Shown here: one piece after another, positions 7,054 through 13,446 of the stretch
Layout: every line of letters starts with the position of its first letter
Position numbering within the stretch: position 1 is the first letter of the stretch
DNA from: an uncultured Muribaculaceae bacterium
GTDB taxonomy: Bacteria > Bacteroidota > Bacteroidia > Bacteroidales > Muribaculaceae
DNA: 13,447 nucleotides
Direction of reading: 5' to 3'
Assembly (NCBI GenBank): GCA_938039795.1
Contig: CALHWU010000065.1
Location: 1 to 13,447, forward strand
Position numbers and translations under genes: made by a program
Notes under the pieces: generated by a model
Databases searched by the model: none
What the model saw: only the letters and a program-made list of their open reading frames with translations
Told to the model about the DNA's origin: nothing

Positions 7054-7947
7054 TCAGTAGAAGTCCGGACAGTCGGCCAGTCCGAGCGATTCGAGTATGT
7101 AGCGGGCCACCGATTCGTCGGTGTTGGGCCCGATGACCGTGTCGGCACGCTCTATCACCTCGGGCATCGCGTTTGCCACGGCCACTGCCTCGTCGGCCAT
7201 CTCCATCATGGGCAGGTCGTTGAGATTGTCGCCGAACACCGTCACCCACTCCGCGCCGACACGCTCGGCCATGCTTCTTACCGCTTCGGCCTTCGACACT
7301 CCATGCGCGAAGACCTCCAGCACTCCCTGGGCCGGGTCGTAGTTGTCGGGATAGGCCTGCACGGTGAGATCGATCGACAGGCGCAAAGCTTCGCCGAGTT
7401 TCATCACGTCGTCGACGGGGCCCATGGCCAGCAGAAGCATCGTCGCATCGAATGTCGACATCGGAGCCATTTCGGTATGGAAATGAAACTGCTTGAGCAT
7501 CAACTGCGAACGGTCGCGGATGAAACGCTGTTCAAGCGGAGAGATCTCTCCGACATGATGCACATGCAGCATGGCGTCGTCGGTCAGGTTATAGACGAAA
7601 GGGCTGAGCCCCGTGCTCAGACACAGGCGGTAGACCTCCGCTGCCTGGTCGGGAGGTATGGGATGAGGATCGGCGTAGCATCGGTGGGAGCGGTCCCAGA
7701 GGGCCGCCCCGGTCATGACGATCAGCGGCAGTCGGGTGAATGTATGGGCGAGTATGCGGTCGACGGTGGCCGGCGTGCGCGCGGTCGCCACGGTGATGAG
7801 AGCGCCGCGGTGCGACAGTTCGGATATGATTCTGGCACTCATGGGGGGCACTTTTCCATCGGCATCGAGAAGCGTGCCGTCGAGGTCGGTGACGAAGAGA
7901 TGCCGGCAAGCAGCCTCGTTGAAGCGTTCGGATAGAGTTTCGTCCAT
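7054..7947 (-). CDS. Cof-type HAD-IIB family phosphatase
   Basis: 297 residues from the ATG at 7947, with all four HAD motifs: DLDGT (21-25; nucleophile Asp21, acid/base Asp23), VATAR (53-57; Thr55), the motif III Lys219 in GVSKAEAV, and GDNLNDLPM (239-247; Asp240, Asp244). The cap between about residues 85 and 205 is of the C2B type, as in Cof/YbiV/YidA proteins. These are cytosolic Mg-dependent phosphatases acting on sugar phosphates, FMN, PLP or similar small molecules; the substrate cannot be inferred. The first 15 residues precede the core fold and could be trimmed, but no better start is seen. It is the first gene of a tight unit with recO, and a TAATTTTG box lies about 94 nt upstream. 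Confidence 0.92.
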   Translation of the reverse strand: MDETLSERFNEAACRHLFVTDLDGTLLDADGKVPPMSARIISELSHRGALITVATARTPATVDRILAHTFTRLPLIVMTGAALWDRSHRCYADPHPIPPDQAAEVYRLCLSTGLSPFVYNLTDDAMLHVHHVGEISPLEQRFIRDRSQLMLKQFHFHTEMAPMSTFDATMLLLAMGPVDDVMKLGEALRLSIDLTVQAYPDNYDPAQGVLEVFAHGVSKAEAVRSMAERVGAEWVTVFGDNLNDLPMMEMADEAVAVANAMPEVIERADTVIGPNTDESVARYILESLGLADCPDFY

Positions 7948-8040
7948 TGTCTGATGACAGGCTGGTGGATTAAAGAATCGTCAGTTGCGTGCGGGTTTCA
8001 TTCAGATCGGCCGCCTCTCTGGCGCCCGCGTCCTATTCTG

Positions 8041-8048
8041 CAAAATTA
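8041..8048 (-). promoter_or_regulatory. -7 promoter box for the HAD-recO unit
   Basis: TAATTTTG on the minus strand, 93 nt upstream of the HAD start codon; predicted leader about 85 nt. The -33 element is not clear. A second TAATTTTG at 8342-8349 could drive a longer leader. Confidence 0.5.
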
Positions 8049-8103
8049 GCCATTTCTCCACTCTTTTCCAAATCCGCTCCGGGCCCCGCTTCCCGTTATG
8101 CTG

Positions 8104-8135
8104 TTTGCATTATCCGGATAGGATTATTATATTTG
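8104..8135 (+). promoter_or_regulatory. Full-consensus Bacteroidetes promoter with no gene downstream
   Basis: TTTG (8104-8107), a 20-nt spacer, then TATATTTG (8128-8135): both elements of the Bacteroidetes housekeeping promoter at normal spacing, the only intact pair on the plus strand in this gap. Predicted start is near 8142. The next 400 nt on this strand hold no recognisable gene, so it would yield a small RNA, a very short peptide mRNA, or a transcript running antisense into the fucosidase tail. Confidence 0.45.
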
Positions 8136-8141
8136 CAATAA

Positions 8142-8340
8142 AATTTCCCAACACGCATGAATCATCCTGTCAATCCGTTTATTGTGTTGTCAATATCGGT
8201 TATGGCGAAATTGTAAATATTATTAAAACGTTTGCTGCTGGATGGAAATGGGGTTGTTTGTTTCCCTGTTGAAAGATTACACTTGTAGAGTCCCACATCT
8301 GTTGGCCGGATCTGTCGGCAGACCTTTCCGGCTCTTCAAA
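8142..8340 (+). ncRNA. Candidate small RNA (speculative)
   Basis: The only support is the consensus promoter just upstream and a nested hairpin at 8305-8332: outer stem GCCGGA/TCCGGC, inner stem TCTG/CAGA with loop TCGG and a 4-nt bulge. It is followed by TCTTC rather than a clear U-run, so the 3' end is arbitrary. No known RNA family is recognised. Confidence 0.15.
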
Positions 8341-8341
8341 G

Positions 8342-8349
8342 CAAAATTA
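8342..8349 (-). promoter_or_regulatory. Minus-strand -7 box in the gene-free region
   Basis: TAATTTTG on the minus strand in AT-rich DNA, identical to the boxes upstream of the HAD and SGNH genes. It would fire toward the HAD-recO unit, about 395 nt upstream of the HAD start, or make a transcript overlapping the candidate plus-strand RNA. No clear -33 element is visible; chance occurrence in AT-rich DNA is possible. Confidence 0.3.
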
Positions 8350-8483
8350 TAAATAAATCTTAAATATCCTAACGTCCACGCCCGTTGCTGTCGCTACATT
8401 GTCGTCACAAAAATACATTCCTCCCCCCAATTCCACCCCTCTCCGCTCCCCGCTGACAGTGGCAATGACTATGGCTAAACACG

Positions 8484-8522
8484 ACCGGTGGCCGACAGGC
8501 GCGCAGGCCGTCGGCCACCGGT
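8484..8522 (-). terminator. Hairpin terminator after the fucosidase gene
   Basis: A 13-bp perfect inverted repeat, ACCGGTGGCCGAC (8484-8496) and GTCGGCCACCGGT (8510-8522), with a 13-nt loop. It begins 26 nt beyond the fucosidase stop. The minus-strand trailer is CGTGTTTAG, a weak U-tract, but nearly the same trailer follows the rpsA hairpin. Confidence 0.6.
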
Positions 8523-8548
8523 GTGTGGCATGTTCACATAAAGAATGT

Positions 8549-10762
8549 TTATCTGAGGTCGATCTCCGCTATGGCCACTGTGTCGTCGCCTCCGGCTGTG
8601 GAGAGGGCGTCGATGCGCACGTAGCGGGCTTTGACGGGGGCTCGGAGCACGTGGGTGCGGGGAGTCGGGTCGTTGATGAGGTTGCCGAACTCGAATGTGT
8701 CGGCCTCGCGCCATTTGGCGCCGTCATCGCTGACGCTGATGCGTCCGCGGTCCATCATTCCCTTGCCGTGTACGCGTGTCTGCGGCGTGTAGGTCAGCTC
8801 GGCTATCTCCACCGGCTGTCCGAGGTCGATGGCGATCCAGGCGTCAGCTCCGGCGGGAGCGGCCCACACGGTCGATGCATTGGCGTCGATGGCAGCCGAT
8901 GCAGGCGCTTTCTCTCTGTCGGTTCCTGCGGCTGCTATCTTCCAGGGCTGTTTGACATATCCGTAGGCGGTCTCTACGACAGGGCTCTGCTCTCCGTGGA
9001 GGAATGCGCGGGCCTTGACGGTGGCGCGCTCAGCGCGGAACGGCTCGGTGTAGAGGGCCGATTCTGCTGTGGGCTCAGTGCCGTCGGTGGTGTAGCGGAT
9101 TTCGGCTCCGGCTGAGAGATTGGCTCCGGGATTCTGTCCGTTGCGGTTCCATCCGAATCCTCCCGAGGCGGCTGCGATGCTGACCATTCCGTCGAGCGAG
9201 CGCGATGTGGCGAGCTGGGGAGCGTGGGCCTTGTAGAAGTATGCTCCGAGTTCGGCCAGATAGGGGAGCGCGCGGGTGGCGGTGACGCGCACGCGGAGGC
9301 GTTCGGTGGTGACGTCGGGGAAGCGGAGTATGCGCTTGAATCCTACGTTGGTGCACGTTGCGATCTCTTTCCACTCCCCTCCGGTCCATGCGTCGAGGGC
9401 GAGGCTCTCTATGCGCTCGGAGTGGTCGGCCACGGGCTCCTGAAGCATGAAGCGGTTGATGGTTACGGGCTTGCCGAAGTCGACGACGACAGGCTTGTCG
9501 GCCTTGACTGAGGTATGTATGTCGGAGTCGAGGAGCTTGCGGTCGGCGGCTCCGGCGGGGATCAGCGATGTGGTGTAGGTGTCGGCTATGCGTCGGCCGG
9601 CCTCGGTGATGGCGTCGACGTCGACCGGCGAGAAACGTCCCTCGCGGTTGGGCGGGATGTTGAGGAGGAATATCGAGTTGCCTCCTACTGCGCGCTCATA
9701 GGTGTCGAAGATGTCGTCGGGCGTGCGGCTCTTCTGGCGCTCGTCGTCGCGGTAAAACCATCCTTCGCGTATAGAGGTGTTGGTCTCTGCCGGCTGATAG
9801 TGGAGAAATCTGGCCTTCATCAGCTCGTCGATCGATCCGAGGTCGGCTGCGGTCATGTCGGCGAAGTGCTGCGCGGTGTCGGGGTTCTCCTGATAGCCGA
9901 TGACGTTCCACTCCGTGGAGCGCGTGCCTCCGCCCTCGTTGCCGCACCAGCGTATGTCCTCGCGGCCGAAGATGACTGCCTTGGGCGCGAGCTTGTGGAT
10001 CAGCTCCTTCCATGCCTTGTAGTTGTAGGTCTGTCCGCCCTTGCGCTTGGGGTGGGCTCCGTCAAACCACACCTCGTCGACGTCGCCGTACTCCGTCAGC
10101 AGCTCAAAGAGCTGGTTGAGGAAATACTCGTTGTAGTCGTCGATGCCGTCGAATGTGAATGTGGTCTTGTTGGCGAATGGGCGTCCCTCTACGGGCCGCG
10201 GTATGGTGCGTGTGGTCTTGGGGCTGAGGTTGCCGTAGAGGCCTTCGGGGTTCTCTATCTGGTAGAGGTCGGCGGGCGAGAGGTAGATGCCGAGCTTGAG
10301 ACCGTATTTGCGGCATGAGGCGGAGAGGTCGCGGAGCACGTCGCCCTTGCCGTCGCGGAACGGCGACGACATGATGCCGTGGCGTGTGTAGCGGCTCTGC
10401 CAGATGACGAATCCGTCGTGGTGCTTCACCGTCAGTATCACCATCCTCATGCCGGCGGCTTTCATGGCGGCGCACCACTGGTCGGTGTCAAGGTTTTCAA
10501 GCTTGAAGTCGGCGGGATCCTCGAATCCGGTGCCCCATTCGCGGCGGCTGAATGTGTTGGGCCCGAAGTGTATGAAGGCGATGTAGCCGCGCTGCAGGGC
10601 GTCGAGCTGGTTGGGAGTGGGCACTACGTGTACGGCCTTTTCGATTACCTGCTCGCGTGTGTCGCCCGGATTGAGCTTGATGGTGTTGGCGTTGCGGATC
10701 TCTGCGGTGGCCGGCAGCGAGGCCGCCATTGCGGCGATCAGCAGAGGTGTGATGAACTTCAT
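8549..10762 (-). CDS. GH29 alpha-L-fucosidase with discoidin and chitobiase-C-like domains
   Basis: 737 residues with a Sec signal peptide (MKFITPLLIAAMAASLPATA, 1-20). The GH29 barrel spans about 40-395: GYIAFIHFGPNTF (59-71), TVKHHDGFVIWQSRYT (111-126) and VWFDGAHP (231-238), whose Asp234 is the expected nucleophile. FGREDIRWCGNEGGGTRSTEW (about 265-285) resembles the 1,3/1,4-specific GH29 clade; the acid/base is probably Glu276 or Glu284. Next come a first discoidin-like (F5/8 type C) domain (about 410-510), a chitobiase-C-terminal-like Ig domain with IRYTTDGTEPT (555-565), and a second discoidin domain (about 615-737). The enzyme should cut alpha-linked L-fucose from glycan ends in the periplasm or at the surface. 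Its start lies 29 nt after the SGNH esterase stop, so one operon. The last 60 codons are duplicated at 12103-12283. Confidence 0.93.
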   Translation of the reverse strand: MKFITPLLIAAMAASLPATAEIRNANTIKLNPGDTREQVIEKAVHVVPTPNQLDALQRGYIAFIHFGPNTFSRREWGTGFEDPADFKLENLDTDQWCAAMKAAGMRMVILTVKHHDGFVIWQSRYTRHGIMSSPFRDGKGDVLRDLSASCRKYGLKLGIYLSPADLYQIENPEGLYGNLSPKTTRTIPRPVEGRPFANKTTFTFDGIDDYNEYFLNQLFELLTEYGDVDEVWFDGAHPKRKGGQTYNYKAWKELIHKLAPKAVIFGREDIRWCGNEGGGTRSTEWNVIGYQENPDTAQHFADMTAADLGSIDELMKARFLHYQPAETNTSIREGWFYRDDERQKSRTPDDIFDTYERAVGGNSIFLLNIPPNREGRFSPVDVDAITEAGRRIADTYTTSLIPAGAADRKLLDSDIHTSVKADKPVVVDFGKPVTINRFMLQEPVADHSERIESLALDAWTGGEWKEIATCTNVGFKRILRFPDVTTERLRVRVTATRALPYLAELGAYFYKAHAPQLATSRSLDGMVSIAAASGGFGWNRNGQNPGANLSAGAEIRYTTDGTEPTAESALYTEPFRAERATVKARAFLHGEQSPVVETAYGYVKQPWKIAAAGTDREKAPASAAIDANASTVWAAPAGADAWIAIDLGQPVEIAELTYTPQTRVHGKGMMDRGRISVSDDGAKWREADTFEFGNLINDPTPRTHVLRAPVKARYVRIDALSTAGGDDTVAIAEIDLR
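8558..8738. repeat. Direct repeat copy A (tail of fucosidase gene)
   Basis: 181 bp matching 12103-12283 in the same orientation with 5 mismatches by eye (8581, 8705, 8715, 8727, 8733), about 97% identity and no gap. Four of the five mismatches lie in the last 34 bp, next to the breakpoint. The copy covers the end of the second discoidin domain. Confidence 0.95.
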
Positions 10763-10791
10763 GCGGTTATGGGATAGTTACGTTTGCTGGA

Positions 10792-11898
10792 TCAGAATTT
10801 CTTGATCTCCCGGATTCTGGCCGTAACTATGTCAGCCTGTCGCTGTGCGCCGAGATCGGAGGGGTGCACATAGTCGACCCATGCGTCGGCCGGATAGGCG
10901 AGCTCGTCGTGGCTGATGTAGTGTAGGTCTTTGACGCCTTTGTTTTTAAGCGTCTCATAGGCCTCGCGCTGTCCGCGGTTGAGACGTGTGTAGCAGTCGA
11001 GCTGGGCGGCGTTGGTCGGCGCGTTGCTGTAGCCGGCGTGTTCCACGAGGATTATCGGGGCGTCGGTGGTCTTGCGCAGCTGCTCTACGGCGGCGATGGC
11101 GAGGTCGCGGGCCTCGTCGGCGCTCTTGTTGGTCAGGTTTGGCAGACAGTCGAGCACGTAGATGGCGGCGTCGATCTCGGCCAGATAGGCTATCATCTCA
11201 GGCTCCAGACGTCCGTTGCCGGAGAATCCGAGATTGATCACCGGGTAGTCGCCGAGATTGCGGCGCACGATGTTGATCCATGCCATGCCCGGGCGCGAGG
11301 AGCAGGCTCCCTGCGCTATCGACGTGCCGTAGACCACAATCGGTTTTTCCTGACGCTTTGGCAGTATCTTGAGCTCGGCTCCGTCGGCCACGCCGATCTG
11401 CAGCGAGTCGATGGTGTTGTATAGCGGGAGATTCAGGTGATATTCGCGCAGAGCGCCGCTCATGTCGTCGGGGGCGAGAGCGGAGTAGCTGTATCTCACG
11501 CGGCCGGAGCCAAACGAATACCCTCCGAAGCAGAAATCCTGCAGGCCGTCGGGATTGACACGGTATAGATCGACGCCCGACACTCCTGTGGCCGGCATGT
11601 GGGGCATTGCCGCAGGGCCGCTGATCTTGTAGCTGACGGTGATCGTAGGCGAGTTGGTGGTGAAGTAGAGGGCGAGGCCGGCGCTGTTGCGGCTCAGATC
11701 CCAGAGCGGTTTGCGCACCTGCGCTTCGGCGCGGTCGGGCAGACGCACGTAGCTGTGTCCGATCTCGTCGGTCCATCCCTGATTCTGTACTGTCGGGTAT
11801 CCTGCCTGGAGAGGGTCGGTCCATGTGGTCTGTGCTTTTGCCGCAGGAGCAGCTGCGAGAAGTAGCGCTGCAAGGGCGAGTGAAGTGAAAGTTCTCAT
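10792..11898 (-). CDS. GxDLY-type SGNH/GDSL hydrolase, probable glycan esterase
   Basis: 368 residues from the ATG at 11898, which starts a clear signal peptide (MRTFTSLALAALLLAAAPAA, cleavage near AKAQ). The frame is open 49 codons further upstream, but that part crosses the promoter. An N-terminal beta-sandwich (about 25-180) carries the family tag GVDLY (108-112). The SGNH catalytic domain has GTSIAQG (191-197, Ser193 nucleophile), GFSGNGR (224-230, Gly and Asn of the oxyanion site), LDCLPNL (249-255, Asn254) and DYVHPSDLG (342-350, Asp342/His345). The catalytic set is complete. The family includes extracytoplasmic carbohydrate esterases; deacetylation of a glycan is likely but not proven. 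It leads the operon with the fucosidase, which suggests that removing an O-acyl group precedes or assists fucose removal. Confidence 0.88.
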   Translation of the reverse strand: MRTFTSLALAALLLAAAPAAKAQTTWTDPLQAGYPTVQNQGWTDEIGHSYVRLPDRAEAQVRKPLWDLSRNSAGLALYFTTNSPTITVSYKISGPAAMPHMPATGVSGVDLYRVNPDGLQDFCFGGYSFGSGRVRYSYSALAPDDMSGALREYHLNLPLYNTIDSLQIGVADGAELKILPKRQEKPIVVYGTSIAQGACSSRPGMAWINIVRRNLGDYPVINLGFSGNGRLEPEMIAYLAEIDAAIYVLDCLPNLTNKSADEARDLAIAAVEQLRKTTDAPIILVEHAGYSNAPTNAAQLDCYTRLNRGQREAYETLKNKGVKDLHYISHDELAYPADAWVDYVHPSDLGAQRQADIVTARIREIKKF

Positions 11899-11969
11899 TG
11901 TGACGATTGGTATTAATCTGTTTGGTTGATTCAGGTAAGAGCCGCTGGCGGATATTTCCGCAGCTTCTG

Positions 11970-11977
11970 CAAAATTA
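11970..11977 (-). promoter_or_regulatory. -7 promoter box for the esterase-fucosidase operon
   Basis: TAATTTTG on the minus strand, preceded by ATATTTTG, 72 nt upstream of the esterase start. Predicted transcription would start near 11963, and the first ~20 nt could fold as a small hairpin (GCGGA/TCCGC, 11949-11962). No ECF-sigma or SusR-like site is recognisable. Confidence 0.5.
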
Positions 11978-12019
11978 CAAAATATTCTATAAAATCGCAG
12001 TCGCAGGCATCGCTTGAAA

Positions 12020-12063
12020 GTATAAAATGTCAGATCCGGCTCCAAAGGATGAAGCCGGATCTG
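12020..12063 (-). terminator. Intrinsic terminator of the vestigial fucosidase-tail unit
   Basis: An 11-bp perfect inverted repeat, CAGATCCGGCT (12031-12041) and AGCCGGATCTG (12053-12063). On the minus strand it is followed by ACATTTTATA. It lies 24 nt beyond the TAA at 12088-12090, so the remnant still has its own terminator. Confidence 0.7.
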
Positions 12064-12087
12064 CCGGGTGATTATTGCGATCGGTGT

Positions 12088-12314
12088 TTATTTTCCGAAT
12101 ATGTCGATCTCCGCTATGGCCACTGAGTCGTCGCCTCCGGCTGTGGAGAGGGCGTCGATGCGCACGTAGCGGGCTTTGACGGGGGCTCGGAGCACGTGGG
12201 TGCGGGGAGTCGGGTCGTTGATGAGGTTGCCGAACTCGAATGTGTCGGCTTCGCGCCATGTGGCGCCGTCAGCGCTGCCGCTGTGAAGAGGATCGTGATG
12301 AGAATATGCGTCAT
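12088..12314 (-). pseudogene. Remnant of a fucosidase-like gene: leader joined to C-terminal tail
   Basis: In the fucosidase frame this encodes about 60 residues matching the end of the GH29 protein's last discoidin domain (EADTFEFGNLINDPTPRTH through AIAEID), ending with IFGK and TAA. Upstream of the match the frame stays open for only about 23 codons, without a Met, to a TAA near 12344. An ATG at 12314 opens a different frame beginning MTHILITILFTAAALTAPHG, which looks like a damaged signal peptide; it is out of frame with the tail. A TAATTTTG box (12351-12358) and a terminator (12020-12063) flank the unit. This fits a second exported discoidin-bearing gene that lost its middle by deletion. 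A functional small peptide from the ATG frame (66 codons) is unlikely. Confidence 0.75.
12103..12283. repeat. Direct repeat copy B (vestigial unit)
   Basis: Partner of 8558-8738, in the same orientation, 3545 bp away, with 5 mismatches over 181 bp by eye. Similarity ends abruptly on both sides: one side at codon GAC before the stop, the other in the SxDGAxW motif of the discoidin domain. Confidence 0.95.
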
Positions 12315-12350
12315 TGGATGGTATTATAGTCCTGCAACAAGTTTATTTCG

Positions 12351-12358
12351 CAAAATTA
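12351..12358 (-). promoter_or_regulatory. -7 promoter box of the vestigial unit
   Basis: TAATTTTG on the minus strand, 36 nt upstream of the ATG at 12314; TTTT stands 19 nt further upstream, close to the -33 TTTG. It is the same octamer as in front of the HAD and esterase genes. Confidence 0.45.
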
Positions 12359-12472
12359 GTGTTTATACAGGTCAGATAAAATGACAATTCTGCATTAAAT
12401 GATGGATTTTTTTGCTGTGCGGCAGGGCTGCTTCGTGATGGTGGGCGCAGCATGCATTGCGTCTAAAGACGA

Positions 12473-12512
12473 CCGACGGGCACTGCGGCTTGCGGCCTGC
12501 GGTGCCCGTCGG
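12473..12512 (-). terminator. Hairpin terminator after rpsA
   Basis: CCGACGGGCAC (12473-12483) and GTGCCCGTCGG (12502-12512) form an 11-bp perfect stem over an 18-nt loop that can pair further. It begins 25 nt after the rpsA stop. The minus-strand trailer is TCGTCTTTAG, not a run of U, matching the trailer of the fucosidase hairpin in 11 of 12 positions when GG of the stem is included. Confidence 0.65.
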
Positions 12513-12537
12513 GGTGTTTATGGGGTTTTACGGAATA

Positions 12538-13446
12538 TTATTCCGAAAGCTTCTCCTTGAGTGCTGCGAGAGCCTCCAGATCGCCGAGGGTGGTCTTCTC
12601 GATCGGGGTCGAGACTACCGGAGCCTCCTCCTGACGCTTGGTGGCGCGCTTGGCCTTGCGGGCCTCGTTGCGCTCAGCCTTGGCCTCGTCCTCGAAGATG
12701 CGGCTGTGGCTGAGGATGATGCGTTTGCTGTCTTTGTTGAATTCAATTACCTTGAAGTCGAGCTTCTCGTCAACTTTGGCCTGTGAGCCGTCTTCCTTAA
12801 CGAGGTGTTTGGGAGTAGCGAAGCCTTCAACGCCGTAGGGGAGCTGGATGACTGCACCCTTGTCGAGCATCTCGACGATGGTTCCGGGGTGAACCGAACC
12901 AACGGTAAACACTGTCTCAAATACATCCCAGGGGTTCTCTTCGAGCTGTTTGTGGCCCAGAGAGAGGCGACGGTTTTCTTTGTCGATTTCGAGAACGACA
13001 ACGTCGATGTCGGCGCCGATCTGAGTGAATTCAGAGGGGTGTTTAACTTTCTTGGTCCAAGAGAGGTCGGAGATGTGGATGAGGCCGTCAACGCCCTCTT
13101 CGATCTCAACGAATACACCGAAGTTGGTGAAGTTGCGCACTTTGGCGGTGTGCTTCGAGCCAACAGGATATTTCTCTTCGATATCCTGCCAGGGATCCTG
13201 TTTGAGCTGTTTGATGCCGAGGCTCATCTTGCGCTCGTCGCGGTCGAGGGTGAGAACAACTGCCTCTACCTCGTCGCCAACTTTCATGAAGTCCTGAGCG
13301 CTGCGGAGGTGCTGGCTCCACGACATTTCGCTTACGTGGATCAGGCCCTCGACGCCGGGAGCAACTTCAACGAATGCGCCGTAGTCGGCCATAACGACAA
13401 CTTTACCTTTGACTTTGTCGCCAACCTTGATGTCGGCTGCAAGAGC
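12538..13446 (-). CDS. rpsA: 30S ribosomal protein S1, C-terminal part (N-terminus outside window)
   Basis: 302 codons in frame run from the right edge to the stop at 12538; the beginning of the gene is missing. Three S1 RNA-binding domains are visible in a row: one from DIKVGDKVKGKVVVMADYG to MSLGIKQLKQDPW, the next from YPVGSKHTAKVRNF to LSLGHKQLEENPW, and a more divergent one from FTVGSVHPGTIVEM to ILSHSRIFED. The repeated GxxLxxKQL-xx-PW ends of the first two are the usual S1 repeat boundary. A charged tail (AKAERNEARKAKRATKRQEE) and a short acidic helix (LGDLEALAALKEKLSE) follow, as in Bacteroidetes S1. S1 binds mRNA on the 30S subunit and helps start translation; this matters in a phylum that uses few Shine-Dalgarno sites. 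Codon use is visibly less GC-biased than in its neighbours (frequent AAA, GTT, GAA), as expected for a highly expressed gene. Confidence 0.95.
   Translation of the reverse strand, partial: ALAADIKVGDKVKGKVVVMADYGAFVEVAPGVEGLIHVSEMSWSQHLRSAQDFMKVGDEVEAVVLTLDRDERKMSLGIKQLKQDPWQDIEEKYPVGSKHTAKVRNFTNFGVFVEIEEGVDGLIHISDLSWTKKVKHPSEFTQIGADIDVVVLEIDKENRRLSLGHKQLEENPWDVFETVFTVGSVHPGTIVEMLDKGAVIQLPYGVEGFATPKHLVKEDGSQAKVDEKLDFKVIEFNKDSKRIILSHSRIFEDEAKAERNEARKAKRATKRQEEAPVVSTPIEKTTLGDLEALAALKEKLSE

Larger units (their letters stand above)
7948..8548. other. Gene-free 600-nt intergenic region with promoters
   Basis: No convincing gene lies here. The stretch is AT-rich, especially 8120-8260 and 8335-8400. 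It holds a minus-strand -7 box (8041-8048), a full-consensus plus-strand promoter (8104-8135), a second minus-strand box (8342-8349), a nested hairpin (8305-8332) and the terminator-like hairpin after the fucosidase gene (8484-8522). The open frame at 7985-8272 (+) has no family resemblance and overlaps the promoters. A 19-codon frame, MNHPVNPFIVLSISVMAKL, starts at 8157 downstream of the plus-strand promoter, without other support. Confidence 0.7.

Noticed and set aside
6320..7249. A 309-codon minus-strand frame overlapping recO and the HAD gene
   Set aside because: Low-complexity Arg/Gly/Pro-rich translation spanning two well-recognised genes in another frame; a shadow.
7051..7935. A 294-codon plus-strand frame, His/Gly/Val-rich
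   Set aside because: Exact antisense mirror of the HAD phosphatase with no family resemblance.
7985..8272. A 95-codon plus-strand frame in the gene-free region
   Set aside because: No recognisable domain, mixed composition, and it overlaps both a minus-strand -7 box and the plus-strand consensus promoter.
9515..10318. A 267-codon plus-strand frame
   Set aside because: Antisense to the GH29 catalytic domain; composition typical of a shadow frame.
11899..12045. N-terminal extension of the SGNH esterase by 49 codons
   Set aside because: The extension includes the -7 box, and the ATG at 11898 starts a clear signal peptide.
11987..12259. A 90-codon Arg/Pro/His-rich minus-strand frame
   Set aside because: Out of frame with the discoidin tail; the same Arg-rich shadow frame appears over copy A of the repeat (near 8475-8714), so it reflects the duplication, not a gene.
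8558..12283. Direct repeats as ends of an insertion sequence or integrative element
   Set aside because: The repeats are coding sequence from a discoidin domain, there is no transposase or integrase between them, and no terminal inverted repeats or target duplication are seen.
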